Origin: Bacillota bacterium
GTDB taxonomy: Bacteria; Bacillota; Clostridia; Acetivibrionales; DSM-1351
Reading direction: 5' to 3'
DNA length: 64,000 nt
Assembly (NCBI GenBank): GCA_023391425.1
Contig: JAEWAX010000037.1
Location: forward strand, 1-64,000
Positions 8,752 through 17,008 of this stretch are shown piece by piece; the stretch's first letter is position 1, and each line of letters starts with the position of its first letter. The notes beneath the pieces are model-generated. The model searched no databases and was not told the DNA's origin. It saw only the letters and a list, made by a program, of their open reading frames with translations. Both the position numbers and the translations under genes were made by a program.

Positions 8752-10431
8752 TTAGTTAGTGTTTTCTATCTTATTCCAGCATCCATTAACAGTAAAAAGT
8801 TGAGCTCTTTGCTCTGCATGGGTTACAATTTTTTCACTATACCCTAGATATTTCAAAAGCTTAATGGCATTTCTAGTATTGGATTTACCAGAATAGATTT
8901 TGTAATCAAATTTTATTGTAGAATCATCGAAATACTCTTGAAAATGGTAGTTTTCAACACTACTACCTAGGATTTGAGCCAGCTCTATATCATGAGTAGC
9001 ACATAAGCAAATACAATTACTGTTAGCCATAAAATTTATTATTTCTGAGGATGCAGATATTCTTTCAATTGTATTTGTTCCCCTCAAAACCTCATCCACT
9101 ACACATAGGCAGGGAATATTATCATTTAATCCTTCTATTATCCTTTTCAAAGACTTTATTTCAACAATATAGTAGCTTTCCTTAGCCTCCAGGTTATCAC
9201 TTAAGGCCATAGAGCTAAATATGTTAAAAAAGCTTGATGAGTATTCTCTTGCTAGGCATGTATAAATGGTTTGAGCAAAAATAGCATTTATTGCTACAGA
9301 CTTTAAAAAGGTAGATTTACCAGATGCATTTGATCCTGTTACCAAAATTGTTTTTGATAATTTAAGAGTATTAGAAACTGGTTTTTCAATTAAAGGATGA
9401 TTTAGCTCAGAAAAATTTATGTTTTTTTCGACATTATTTCCTATCTTCAAGTTTGGAGTTGTAAAGTAGTCTAAACTGTCTCTGTATGAAGCAATAGATA
9501 TAGCGCTATCTAAAATCCCAATTGTTTTGTAAATTGTTTCGAGTTCTTGACTATGTTTATCAATAATCTTAAAAATGCTATGATATGCTATGGGTTCGCC
9601 AAGAAAAAATACTTTAAAAAACTCTACAACATAATTTTCTGTGGTATAAAAAATAGTGAAAAAAGAATTTAAACTTATTCCTTTGACACTTTTCGTACTC
9701 TGAGCTAATGTATTAGTATAGGAGCTAATAGCCTTAATATTTAATGTAGAGATTCTTCTTGCTGTACTAAGCATATTTACAATATACCCCAAGGATTGTA
9801 AATGTCCAACTATTTGATCCCTTGCTTTAAAATAGGTTATGATATTGAATAACATAGATACCGTAATTAAGGCTATAGCCCATGGAAATTGGGCCGCAAT
9901 AAAAGGAGATATAAACAATATAGCAGCTAAAATTTTATAGTATAACCCGCTCTTCCCCATACCATTTATTTTTCCACTTATGTAATCAGGAATACTGAGG
10001 AATCGCAGCTTTCCGAGTTTGGACAATATCATCTGAAGTTTGATTCTCTCTTGCACATTCCTTCGAAAATACTCGATTAAGTAATCACGATTCGACAATG
10101 TTTCCTGATCGAATAACAATTCTCTCATCATATAGTATAAATATTCTTCCCCTACATCTGTTTGAGTATTGTTTATCCTTGAAAAAACTCTATTCATATC
10201 TAAGTCATTCCAAGTAATATCATCTATTAGAAATCGTTGGTCCTTGTGTCTATTATTTTCGAAGTAACAGTCAATAGATTTAAAATCATTTGGTGAATAC
10301 TGGTTTTTAGGAACTTTACCCCATTGTTCATGAATTTTCTGCTTACTTTTTCTATTGTGGGATATCCTTTCTGCTATGCTGAATATAACAAACCCTGCTA
10401 TAGCTGCCAGAAAAACAAGTGATAATGTCAT
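8752..10431 (-). CDS. Membrane-anchored MutS-family ATPase, not a canonical mismatch-repair MutS
   Basis: A 559-residue protein with an N-terminal membrane helix (about 2-20), a lever/clamp-like helical middle that includes another hydrophobic pair near residues 165-200, and a C-terminal MutS ABC ATPase: Walker A GSNASGKSTF, Walker B CLCVVDEVLRGTNTIER, and ATHDIEL. The mismatch-recognition domain of MutS (with its Phe-x-Glu) is absent. Similar membrane-associated MutS-like proteins are common in Firmicutes and their role is unknown. It starts with GGGGGTAGGC upstream of the ATG and is followed 40 bases upstream by the P-loop ATPase gene, with which it may be co-transcribed. Confidence 0.85.
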   Translation of the reverse strand: MTLSLVFLAAIAGFVIFSIAERISHNRKSKQKIHEQWGKVPKNQYSPNDFKSIDCYFENNRHKDQRFLIDDITWNDLDMNRVFSRINNTQTDVGEEYLYYMMRELLFDQETLSNRDYLIEYFRRNVQERIKLQMILSKLGKLRFLSIPDYISGKINGMGKSGLYYKILAAILFISPFIAAQFPWAIALITVSMLFNIITYFKARDQIVGHLQSLGYIVNMLSTARRISTLNIKAISSYTNTLAQSTKSVKGISLNSFFTIFYTTENYVVEFFKVFFLGEPIAYHSIFKIIDKHSQELETIYKTIGILDSAISIASYRDSLDYFTTPNLKIGNNVEKNINFSELNHPLIEKPVSNTLKLSKTILVTGSNASGKSTFLKSVAINAIFAQTIYTCLAREYSSSFFNIFSSMALSDNLEAKESYYIVEIKSLKRIIEGLNDNIPCLCVVDEVLRGTNTIERISASSEIINFMANSNCICLCATHDIELAQILGSSVENYHFQEYFDDSTIKFDYKIYSGKSNTRNAIKLLKYLGYSEKIVTHAEQRAQLFTVNGCWNKIENTN

Positions 10432-10471
10432 GCCTACCCCCTCTATGTTATAGCGTTCTATCTGCCATCAT

Positions 10472-11152
10472 CTATCCTCTATTCCAAGGCAAATGAATCT
10501 GTTTACTCATTGGGAGTATCTCTGAACCATTCAATTGTTGTGAGTTTAAATCATTCACAACTTCTTCCATACCTGCAGTAATTGCTATTGGAATGCCTGT
10601 TTTTTTAGAAACCTCTGCAATTATTTTGTTTCCTTCAAGTATGATTTCAGGAGTTGTCTCTTCAAGTAAATTACTATTATTAATCAGCTTTGTAACCTTA
10701 ATATTTGCTCCATCTTCAATAATTGCAATCATTTCAATTATTTCTTCCGGAGTATCAGTCATTCCTCTTTTTGTGTTAATTACAAAAAACATTTCATAAT
10801 CATCGTTGACAATTTCATCTTTAAATCTTGATACAGCCTTCGCTCCTAAATCATCACCACCTACATCTAAAACAACCTTATATTCCTTGTCTTGAAACAA
10901 AGAATATATTTCAGGCGGAATAACCGGAATATCTACGTTGGTATTTGCATACATAGGTAAAATAACTCTGACATTATTTCTTTCTAGCTCATCCTTGGCA
11001 TCAGCAGTCCTAAAATAAGGATTTATTATATCAAAATCAACAATCGCCGTTTTATAATTTGCCTCTGCAAGCTTTAAAGCATAATTTACTGCAACCTCTG
11101 TTTTACCGCTTCCAAAATGGCCTGTAAATATATTTATACGTTTTTCAAACAT
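10472..11152 (-). CDS. P-loop ATPase of the CobQ/MinD/ParA nucleotide-binding group
   Basis: A 226-residue cytoplasmic ATPase with a Walker A-like GHFGSGKTEVAVNYA at about residue 10, a DFDIINPYFRT segment equivalent to the A' motif, and VLDVGGDD as Walker B-like. Genes of this type often sit beside 2-oxoacid:ferredoxin oxidoreductase operons in Clostridia, which suggests a role linked to cofactor or cluster assembly, but this is only association. GTG at 11161 opens the frame three codons earlier; AGAGGTGA is placed correctly for ATG 11152, so I prefer that start. Confidence 0.8.
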   Translation of the reverse strand: MFEKRINIFTGHFGSGKTEVAVNYALKLAEANYKTAIVDFDIINPYFRTADAKDELERNNVRVILPMYANTNVDIPVIPPEIYSLFQDKEYKVVLDVGGDDLGAKAVSRFKDEIVNDDYEMFFVINTKRGMTDTPEEIIEMIAIIEDGANIKVTKLINNSNLLEETTPEIILEGNKIIAEVSKKTGIPIAITAGMEEVVNDLNSQQLNGSEILPMSKQIHLPWNRG

Positions 11153-11253
11153 TCTTCTCACCTCTGGTAATATATACCCTTTTTTATATTATCAACACGT
11201 TAATTTACTTTGAATCTTAACAAAAAGCTATCCCATTTAGCCTTTTTATTGTT

Positions 11254-12033
11254 CTAACTAATTTCTTCTGTTGCTTTTCCCCATCCAATCAAATCCTTGA
11301 TTACTTCACCTGCAATAATTAATCCCATTACGGACGGAACAAATGATAGGCTCCCAGGTATCTGATGTTTTACAGTACACTTTCTTGCTGTGCCTGGTGG
11401 ACAAATACAACCAGCACTACAGCTAGAATTATTAGTTTCAGTGGGTTTAATTGCTTCTTCTTTTGAATACACAACCTTTAACTTTTTAATACCTCTGTTT
11501 CTGAGTTCCTTCCTAACTACCCTTGCCAAAGGGTCAACTGTCGTTTTATAGATATCAGAAACTTCAAACTTAGTAGGATCAGTCTTATTTCCTGCTCCCA
11601 TTGCACTAATAATTGGTATTTCAAGTTCATTTGCCCTTACCACAAGGTCAATCTTTGCAGTAACTGTGTCTATGGCATCTACAATATAATCATAGCTCTT
11701 GTCAATAAGTCCTTCTGCAACATCTGGCATATAAAATTTCTGAATAATTGTAACCTCACATTTTGGATTTATTTCTAAAATTCTATCCCTCATAGCCTCT
11801 ACCTTGGGCTTACCAACAGTCTTTCTAGTTGCATGTAATTGACGATTTAGATTTGTCAAGCATACACAGTCATCATCAATAAGTACTAAATGTCCGACTC
11901 CACATCTTACTAGTGCTTCAACAGTAAATGAGCCTACTCCACCAACCCCAAAGATGGCAACTTTACTATTTTTTAATTTCTCAAGTCCGTCTGTTCCTAT
12001 AATTAACTCACTTCTTGAAAATTCATGTAACAT
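11254..12033 (-). CDS. tcdA: tRNA threonylcarbamoyladenosine dehydratase (TcdA/CsdL)
   Basis: A 259-residue member of the E1-like ThiF/MoeB superfamily. It has the ATP-binding GVGGVGSFTVEALVRCG, DDDCVCLTNLNRQ and NRQLHATRKTVGKPK segments, and a cysteine-rich CSAGCICPPGTARKC stretch near residue 200. TcdA uses ATP to cyclise t6A37 in ANN-decoding tRNAs to ct6A. Length and the N-terminal FSRSELIIGTDGLEKL match the family. It seems monocistronic; GGCGGAGC lies upstream of the ATG. Confidence 0.9.
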   Translation of the reverse strand: MLHEFSRSELIIGTDGLEKLKNSKVAIFGVGGVGSFTVEALVRCGVGHLVLIDDDCVCLTNLNRQLHATRKTVGKPKVEAMRDRILEINPKCEVTIIQKFYMPDVAEGLIDKSYDYIVDAIDTVTAKIDLVVRANELEIPIISAMGAGNKTDPTKFEVSDIYKTTVDPLARVVRKELRNRGIKKLKVVYSKEEAIKPTETNNSSCSAGCICPPGTARKCTVKHQIPGSLSFVPSVMGLIIAGEVIKDLIGWGKATEEIS

Positions 12034-12109
12034 TTTATTGCTCCGCCTTCTATTTTAATTTAGCCTATACATTTAGCGCACTATTAGAAATTGATTTTAC
12101 ACATTTAGG

Positions 12110-12709
12110 TTAACGTAATCGTATGCTTTCAGTAGCTTTACATACTTCTATTAATCTTTTTGCTGCAATAACAGTTCTTTTAATTGCGTTTTCATCTTCT
12201 CTGGCGGGCCTTGTCGCACAAATCCCTTGATGTCCGCAATCATCATCTATATACCCATCACCAACTATTATCATTCCATTAACCAACATCATATCCTGCA
12301 TTGCCTTAATTGTTGTCTCTTCGCCACCATATTTCGAGCCACCAACACTTATACAAAGCCCTACTTTATTATAAAGCCATTTATCAGTTCTAACTCTTCT
12401 AGTCTTATCAAACATTGCTTTAAGCTGAGCTGACACACTCCCAAAGTAAACTGGACTTCCAATTACAAGTCCATCAGCACTTTTTAATATTTCAAAAGCC
12501 TCTTCAAGCTTTGTACCTTTGTAACAAGCACCAGCGCACGGACTTTGGCAAACTGTGCAAAAAGCTTTTTTTTGCTGGTCCATTATCATTCCCACATTTA
12601 GCATTATGGTTTGAGCACCTCTAATTGAACACTCTTCAAGCACCTTGCTAATAAGGAAACTTGTATTGCCATCGTTGTTTGGGCTTCCATTTAACCCAAC
12701 TATATTCAT
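12110..12709 (-). CDS. Flavodoxin-fold NAD(P)H-dependent FMN reductase family protein
   Basis: A 199-residue protein with the flavodoxin-like FMN site (GLNGSPNNDGNTS; GSPVYFGSVSAQLKAMFDK; GGSKYGGEETT). It carries extra cysteines (CTVCQSPCAGAC, CGHQGICAT) that resemble iron-sulfur flavoproteins, so a cluster or a redox disulfide is possible. Substrate is unknown. The frame opens at GTG 12718, but GGAGTG is best spaced for ATG 12709 (MNIVGLNGS). Confidence 0.85.
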   Translation of the reverse strand: MNIVGLNGSPNNDGNTSFLISKVLEECSIRGAQTIMLNVGMIMDQQKKAFCTVCQSPCAGACYKGTKLEEAFEILKSADGLVIGSPVYFGSVSAQLKAMFDKTRRVRTDKWLYNKVGLCISVGGSKYGGEETTIKAMQDMMLVNGMIIVGDGYIDDDCGHQGICATRPAREDENAIKRTVIAAKRLIEVCKATESIRLR

Positions 12710-12866
12710 TAACATCACTCCAAAATCTTTTAATATTCATGATTAACTCAACTTTCCAGTTAAATCAAGCCTTACTACTGGAAGAGCTTAGTTATTTACT
12801 ATTAAAAGAATACACTAATTATACTCTTAAAACAAGTAATCTTAAGAGGATGCTAAAGTATAATTA

Positions 12867-13739
12867 CTAGGTTTCTTTGCTTAGTTTACTATCTAAATTT
12901 AAAAAAATAGTTTGTTTTATTACCTGTTGTGAATTATCCTTGGCATTAATTCTTTGCCTCAGTTCACAAGTATTATTATTCTTCCACTTAATAAAATCAT
13001 AACTATATACATAAAAATCATTATTTATTTCATCTTGTTTTCCGATTTTATGCTTGTTACTGTTTAGCACAATTTTATTATCTGAACAGCGTATTACTAC
13101 TACGATTGACTTTTCATTAGATCTAATATTCTGCGGGCAAACTTCGTATGAAAAAGCGGTATACTTTTTATCAGGCGAAATGGAGAAATTACTAAACTTC
13201 CCCAAATCATAAATTACTCTTTCTATTTTCAAGTCGTCCAGATTGTAAGAATATATTGAAGTGTATGCGTAATTTTTATATTTTTTCCCTTCAACACAAA
13301 AGTATAGTTTGTTCATTTTATCATTCAATATCATATTATTAAGTTGGTAACCTTTACCTTGTTGCTCTCTAAATCTAAAAATATTCCTGATTTCGGATAA
13401 ATTCGACGTATCTAATTTTTTTTTAACCAATTTTCCATTTAATTTGTATTCTAGATTAAGTGAAACTTGACCACTCCTGTCTTCAATAAGATTTGCATGC
13501 AAATCAATATCAGACCCATTATTGAACACATTAATGGTTTCGTTTTTTGAGATTTCATTTTTATAAGCATTTACACTCTCTTGTTCATCTTCTGTAACAA
13601 CAGCATTACTATTTTCATTAACAGTAGTTTTAATGTTATATTTGCCTTTATCTGTAGGTTTACTCAGTAAAATAGCACCACCTATTAGTATTGAAAGCAA
13701 TACAACATACATTATTGATAACCGCAATTTTTTGTCCAT
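12867..13739 (-). CDS. Hypothetical protein with N-terminal membrane anchor
   Basis: A 290-residue protein with one N-terminal hydrophobic helix (about 7-24), a Ser/Glu/Asn-rich linker, and an extracytoplasmic domain rich in beta-strand patterns (repeats such as YNLDDLKIERVIYD and SISPDKKYTAFSYE look like blades of a beta-propeller). I do not recognise a family. The open frame extends 36 codons upstream, but GAGGAGG sits six bases before ATG 13739 and a hydrophobic leader begins there. No operon partner. Confidence 0.7.
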   Translation of the reverse strand: MDKKLRLSIMYVVLLSILIGGAILLSKPTDKGKYNIKTTVNENSNAVVTEDEQESVNAYKNEISKNETINVFNNGSDIDLHANLIEDRSGQVSLNLEYKLNGKLVKKKLDTSNLSEIRNIFRFREQQGKGYQLNNMILNDKMNKLYFCVEGKKYKNYAYTSIYSYNLDDLKIERVIYDLGKFSNFSISPDKKYTAFSYEVCPQNIRSNEKSIVVVIRCSDNKIVLNSNKHKIGKQDEINNDFYVYSYDFIKWKNNNTCELRQRINAKDNSQQVIKQTIFLNLDSKLSKET

Positions 13740-14054
13740 ATACTGCCTCCTCAGAGAAAACATAGACTGTGTCAAGTGTAGTACCAACAGAATATTAAAA
13801 TATCTCTTAATGTATTTTATACAAAAAACCCAAATGTATTTACACATATATGTAACTTTAGAAAATAATATTATTTGGAAATTCTTACATAATTAAATCC
13901 TTTATGTTTTTTTAAGTTTCTTTTGTATATACTTATTAAAATTTGAAATAATAAGGAACGACAAAATAATAAAAGTGTAATTTAGAAGAGAATATTTTGA
14001 ATAACAAGTAATTAATTTAAGCATTCTAATTTCAAATCAAAAATGGAGGTAAAT

Positions 14055-14243
14055 ATGAAAGCATCAGTAGATCAAGAAGGCTGTATTAGCTGTGGATTAT
14101 GTGTTTCTACGTGTCCTGAAGTTTTTTTTATGAATGATGATGATAAAGCAGAAGCTATAGAAGATGATATTCCTGAGGAAAATGAAAGTGATGCCGAGGA
14201 TGCTAGAGATGGCTGTCCAGTAAGTGTAATCGATATCGGCTAA
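14055..14243 (+). CDS. Small ferredoxin, [4Fe-4S] type
   Basis: A 62-residue acidic ferredoxin. The cluster ligands are CISCGLCVSTCP and a distant C in DGCPVSV, as in single-cluster [4Fe-4S] ferredoxins of Thermotoga/Clostridium type, with an acidic middle segment (DDDDKAEAIEDDIPEENESDAEDA region). It is likely an electron carrier. The frame also has ATG at 14043, but that ATG includes the GGAGG ribosome site of ATG 14055, which is the true start. A terminator follows directly. Confidence 0.92.
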   Translation: MKASVDQEGCISCGLCVSTCPEVFFMNDDDKAEAIEDDIPEENESDAEDARDGCPVSVIDIG

Positions 14244-14256
14244 TGATTGAAGCAAT

Positions 14257-14310
14257 AAAATGCCGCCTTATTGTAGAATTAATAAATCTATTTAAGGCAG
14301 CATTTTTTTA
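14257..14310 (+). terminator. Rho-independent terminator of the ferredoxin gene
   Basis: AAATGCCGCCTTA pairs with TAAGGCAGCATTT across a 20-base loop, and a run of seven T follows. Confidence 0.85.
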
Positions 14311-14360
14311 TCTAGTTTTTATCATTTATTGGATAAATAATTCTTAAAATACGACAAAAC

Positions 14361-14384
14361 AAAAAAAGACCTTTCGGTCTTTTT
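14361..14384 (-). terminator. Rho-independent terminator of the TM2 gene
   Basis: AAAAAGACC-TTTC-GGTCTTTTT hairpin just after the TM2 gene stop. On the minus strand the T-run is seven bases. Confidence 0.9.
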
Positions 14385-14399
14385 CCTTTTAATGTTGAA

Positions 14400-14798
14400 C
14401 TAATCCTTTAAGGTAATACCCTTTGCATCCTTGTTTATACTGCCTGATAAAATCAATATTCCCTCTATCAATCCCCATATTCCTATAATTGGCGAAAACA
14501 CAAAGCATGAACAAACTGTTAGTAGTACCTGTGCTAAGCCAATTCCAATGTATCCTAGGTAGAAACGATGAACTCCAAACGCTCCCAAGAATATTCCGAA
14601 TAAACCCGCTACCAATTTAGATTTTTGCTGACCATATGCATTCAAATTCACTCCACACTTCATACATACCTGAGATAATGAATCAGTTACATCTCCACAC
14701 AAAGGACAATAATTATTTCCCTTTCCAACTGGTACCCCACACGCAACACACAAGGCTGCTTGATCATTCATAACATTTCCACAATTTCTGCAATACAT
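14400..14798 (-). CDS. TM2-domain membrane protein with two zinc-ribbon motifs
   Basis: A 132-residue protein. Two N-terminal zinc ribbons (YCRNCGN...CVACG and YCPLCGD...CMKCG) are followed by a TM2 domain: two membrane helices joined by a tight turn with the GVHRFYLG motif (GIFLGAFGVHRFYLGYIG). TM2 proteins are widespread and of unknown function. GGAGG precedes the ATG. It stands alone with its own terminator. Confidence 0.9.
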   Translation of the reverse strand: MYCRNCGNVMNDQAALCVACGVPVGKGNNYCPLCGDVTDSLSQVCMKCGVNLNAYGQQKSKLVAGLFGIFLGAFGVHRFYLGYIGIGLAQVLLTVCSCFVFSPIIGIWGLIEGILILSGSINKDAKGITLKD

Positions 14799-15121
14799 AA
14801 TATTTACCTCCTGCTTTATTAATATATATTTTAGTCTTTTTTATTTATACAAGTTTCGAAAATGTATTTCAACTAAGTATACGTTTTAGCACATCGGATG
14901 TCTGAAATATATAAAATAGATGTCAAATATAGATTGAGAAAAGAAGCTCCATTAAATTAGAACTCTGCTAACGCTAAATATATATTAAATCAATTTAAAA
15001 ATCAAATAGAAATTATATATATATAGTAATATGTAACCACAATTTCTAATATATGGTGTGTTTTGTCTAGTTTTATGCTAATATAGTAAACATAGTATAT
15101 TTATGTCAGGAGGAAAACAAA
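14799..15121 (+). other. AT-rich gap upstream of agrB
   Basis: No ORF with a ribosome site was seen. Near 15011-15050 a perfect 7-bp inverted repeat AGAAATT/AATTTCT flanks an AT stretch and could be an operator. No convincing sigma-A promoter with correct spacing was found, so agrB promoter remains unassigned. Confidence 0.3.
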
Positions 15122-15772
15122 ATGAGATTTGTTCTAAAATGTGCCTATGCTTGCGCTAAACAATTAGCAGCTGCTTTAAACGAGAATCATAACAAGAAAG
15201 CCGTTTACTATTATGGTTTCTATATTGTTTTTGGCTCATTAGTAAAGGCAATAATATTAATTTCAGTTTCTTTATTACTAGGAATACTTATACCCGCGTT
15301 AGTAATAGTAGCCGTTTTTGGTTCTTTTAGAATGCTTGCAGGTGGATTTCATTTCGATACTTTTGGGAGATGTCTTTTTGTTTCCTTGGGGCTTTTTATT
15401 TCAGGTGCTTTAATATCACAATACACCTACCAATACTGGAATACGATTTCTGTAGTAATATTAATAATTTTGGTTTTTGTCATCAGCCTTTATGTATTGA
15501 TAAAGTATGCTCCAAAAGATACACCAACTAAGCCAATAACAGACCCCGTTGAGATCAAAAAATTTAAAAAGTTATCTATTATATATTTATGTATATGGTT
15601 GGGATTTTGTAGTTTTCTAACTATTCAAAACCTGAATTTATATGTAATAGCCATGAGCTTCGCTGTTCTATTTGAAATATTTTCTGTCACGCCTGCAGGG
15701 CATGTTTTCTTTAATAAAATAATAAATAAATTGAACAGTAAATCAAAAGTTAGGATTCAGACCAAAAAATAA
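15122..15772 (+). CDS. agrB: AgrB-family cysteine protease for a quorum-sensing peptide
   Basis: A 216-residue integral membrane protein. AgrB cleaves the AgrD propeptide and helps form the thiolactone/lactone autoinducer. The catalytic pair is present with family spacing: H77 and C84 in GGFHFDTFGRC, the same numbering as in the Staphylococcus aureus enzyme. There are several membrane helices after residue 35. AGGAGG precedes the ATG. No agrD-like ORF is recognisable on either side (a 9-codon ORF at 15791 is too short), nor agrC/agrA next to it, so the gene is an orphan here. The distant GHKL kinase at 58 kb is not obviously its partner. Confidence 0.88.
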   Translation: MRFVLKCAYACAKQLAAALNENHNKKAVYYYGFYIVFGSLVKAIILISVSLLLGILIPALVIVAVFGSFRMLAGGFHFDTFGRCLFVSLGLFISGALISQYTYQYWNTISVVILIILVFVISLYVLIKYAPKDTPTKPITDPVEIKKFKKLSIIYLCIWLGFCSFLTIQNLNLYVIAMSFAVLFEIFSVTPAGHVFFNKIINKLNSKSKVRIQTKK

Positions 15773-15821
15773 AAGGAAATAGTTCAATTTATGTTTAATA
15801 TATATTTTATTAATATTTAAT

Positions 15822-15885
15822 TTACTTCAAACTTATATTACTTCAAATTTATATTACTTCAAACTTATATTACGTTAAATTTATA
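15822..15885 (+). repeat. Four tandem 16-bp repeats downstream of agrB
   Basis: Four adjacent copies of TTACTTCAAACTTATA with small differences (second copy ...AATTTATA, fourth TTACGTTAAATTTATA). They lie between the agrB stop and the convergent XRE gene. Confidence 0.85.
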
Positions 15886-16028
15886 CTAATTTATGATTCA
15901 CAAATAATGTATCTAGCAATTAAAATGTAAAATACTTGTAAATATTTCTATAACTGTCGATTAATGTGGTAAATATTTTTGTGAAAAGAATTCTTTTAAT
16001 GTTTGATACTGTACTAATCACCGATTCA

Positions 16029-16373
16029 TTACTTTATAAGGGCTTTATGTTCTATTGCAACAGTTCTTTCCTTAATATCCTTTGCCAATTCTATATATGT
16101 CTCATTTTCCGAATCATGTATAAAGCTATTCATTTCTTTTGAAAGATGATTTAAATAAGGGTTCCTTATCTCACTGTAGCCTATCAAATAATCCACTGAT
16201 ACGTTAAAGTAGCTAGCAAGTTGCTTTAGCTTTGAGATTGAAGGTTCTCTTTTATTACCTATATAGCCATTAAAAGTTGGTGATTTTATATTCAGTTGTG
16301 CAGCTGCCTCCTGTTGCTCCATGCCTTTTTCTTTCACCAATTGTTTTAGTCTTTCTCCAACCGTTATTTCCAT
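16029..16373 (-). CDS. XRE-family helix-turn-helix regulator
   Basis: A 114-residue regulator. Residues 6-62 form a Cro/CI-type HTH (GERLKQLVKEKGMEQQEAAA... SPTFNGYIGNKREPS ... LASYFNVSVDYLIGY). The C-terminal 50 residues are a short helical tail with no recognised domain. It resembles SinR/Xre-type regulators of transition-state and sporulation genes. The ATG follows GAGGAATTACTT. Upstream (16386-16460) the plus strand has repeated TCTTAAGT/CTTAAGTAATTCTC sequences that could be autoregulatory sites. The divergent Spo0E-like gene could be a target. Confidence 0.85.
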   Translation of the reverse strand: MEITVGERLKQLVKEKGMEQQEAAAQLNIKSPTFNGYIGNKREPSISKLKQLASYFNVSVDYLIGYSEIRNPYLNHLSKEMNSFIHDSENETYIELAKDIKERTVAIEHKALIK

Positions 16374-16385
16374 AAGTAATTCCTC

Positions 16386-16460
16386 TCTTAAGTGTTTTAT
16401 TCTTAAGTAATTCTCTTCTCTAAAATATTCTTTTCTTTAAATATTTTTTTCTTAAATAAC
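16386..16460 (+). promoter_or_regulatory. Repeated CTTAAG-containing boxes upstream of the XRE gene
   Basis: The stretch has two CTTAAG palindromes 16 bases apart and several TTCTY(T/C)-type repeats on a T/C-rich strand. This may be an operator array for the XRE regulator. The call rests on the repeats only. Confidence 0.35.
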
Positions 16461-16573
16461 TCTAATTTCTATCTATAATAACATTATAAGTATATAATTC
16501 TATAATTGTCAAACAATTCCTGTCGGAAAATTTCATAACGAGTTTTATTTTGACGTATTTTTCATAATTAATG

Positions 16574-16602
16574 TTGACAAAATTCATTTTGAATTTTATA
16601 AT
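16574..16602 (+). promoter_or_regulatory. Perfect consensus sigma-A promoter of the spo0E-like gene
   Basis: TTGACA at 16574-16579 and TATAAT at 16597-16602 are separated by exactly 17 bases. Transcription would start near 16609, leaving about 120 bases of leader before the Spo0E-like start at 16731. Confidence 0.85.
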
Positions 16603-16730
16603 ATAGATATGTGGTAAATGATTCCAGTTATTCAATTATATTGGTAGATATCATTTTCCCTCACACAGCGCTATTAGTAAAGAAGTTGTAATATCATTCA
16701 AAAGACTAAATGTACATAGGAGGTAATAAT

Positions 16731-16898
16731 ATGCTAGTACAAGAAATTAATCGATTAAGAGAAAAGCTAAATGAAAAAGTAGAAAGCTGCAACTTAGATA
16801 CAGAAAGCATTTTAACTCTCAGTCAGGACCTAGATGTACTTATAGCAGAATATTATAGATGTTCCTTAAAAAAGTCAAAATTATTAAGATGTTCTTGA
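16731..16898 (+). CDS. Spo0E-like aspartyl-phosphate phosphatase
   Basis: A 55-residue helical hairpin protein with the Spo0E-family signature SQDLDVLI (canonical SQELD). Family members dephosphorylate Spo0A~P or related regulators and delay sporulation. The length is typical. AGGAGGT lies at 16718-16724; the ATG at 16710 is upstream of it, so ATG 16731 (MLVQEINRLREKL) is the start. It is a single gene behind a consensus promoter and followed by a small terminator. Confidence 0.88.
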   Translation: MLVQEINRLREKLNEKVESCNLDTESILTLSQDLDVLIAEYYRCSLKKSKLLRCS

Positions 16899-16937
16899 GA
16901 TTTCGTTTGCTGTTGAAAATTCGTTGTTATTGCATTG

Positions 16938-16973
16938 AAATACCAAATAGTATATAATTTTTATGGTATTTTT
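16938..16973 (+). terminator. Terminator of the spo0E-like gene
   Basis: AAATACCA and TGGTATTT arms with an 18-base loop, followed by TTTAAAT. Confidence 0.6.
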
Positions 16974-17008
16974 AAATGTTTACTAACCACGAAAGGATAA
17001 ATATATAA

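Noticed and set aside
15791..15820. A 9-codon ORF behind agrB as AgrD
   Set aside because: Far too short and without the cysteine and acidic tail of AgrD.
15822..15885. CRISPR or replication iterons
   Set aside because: Sixteen-bp repeats without spacers and without cas or rep genes nearby; origin not supported.
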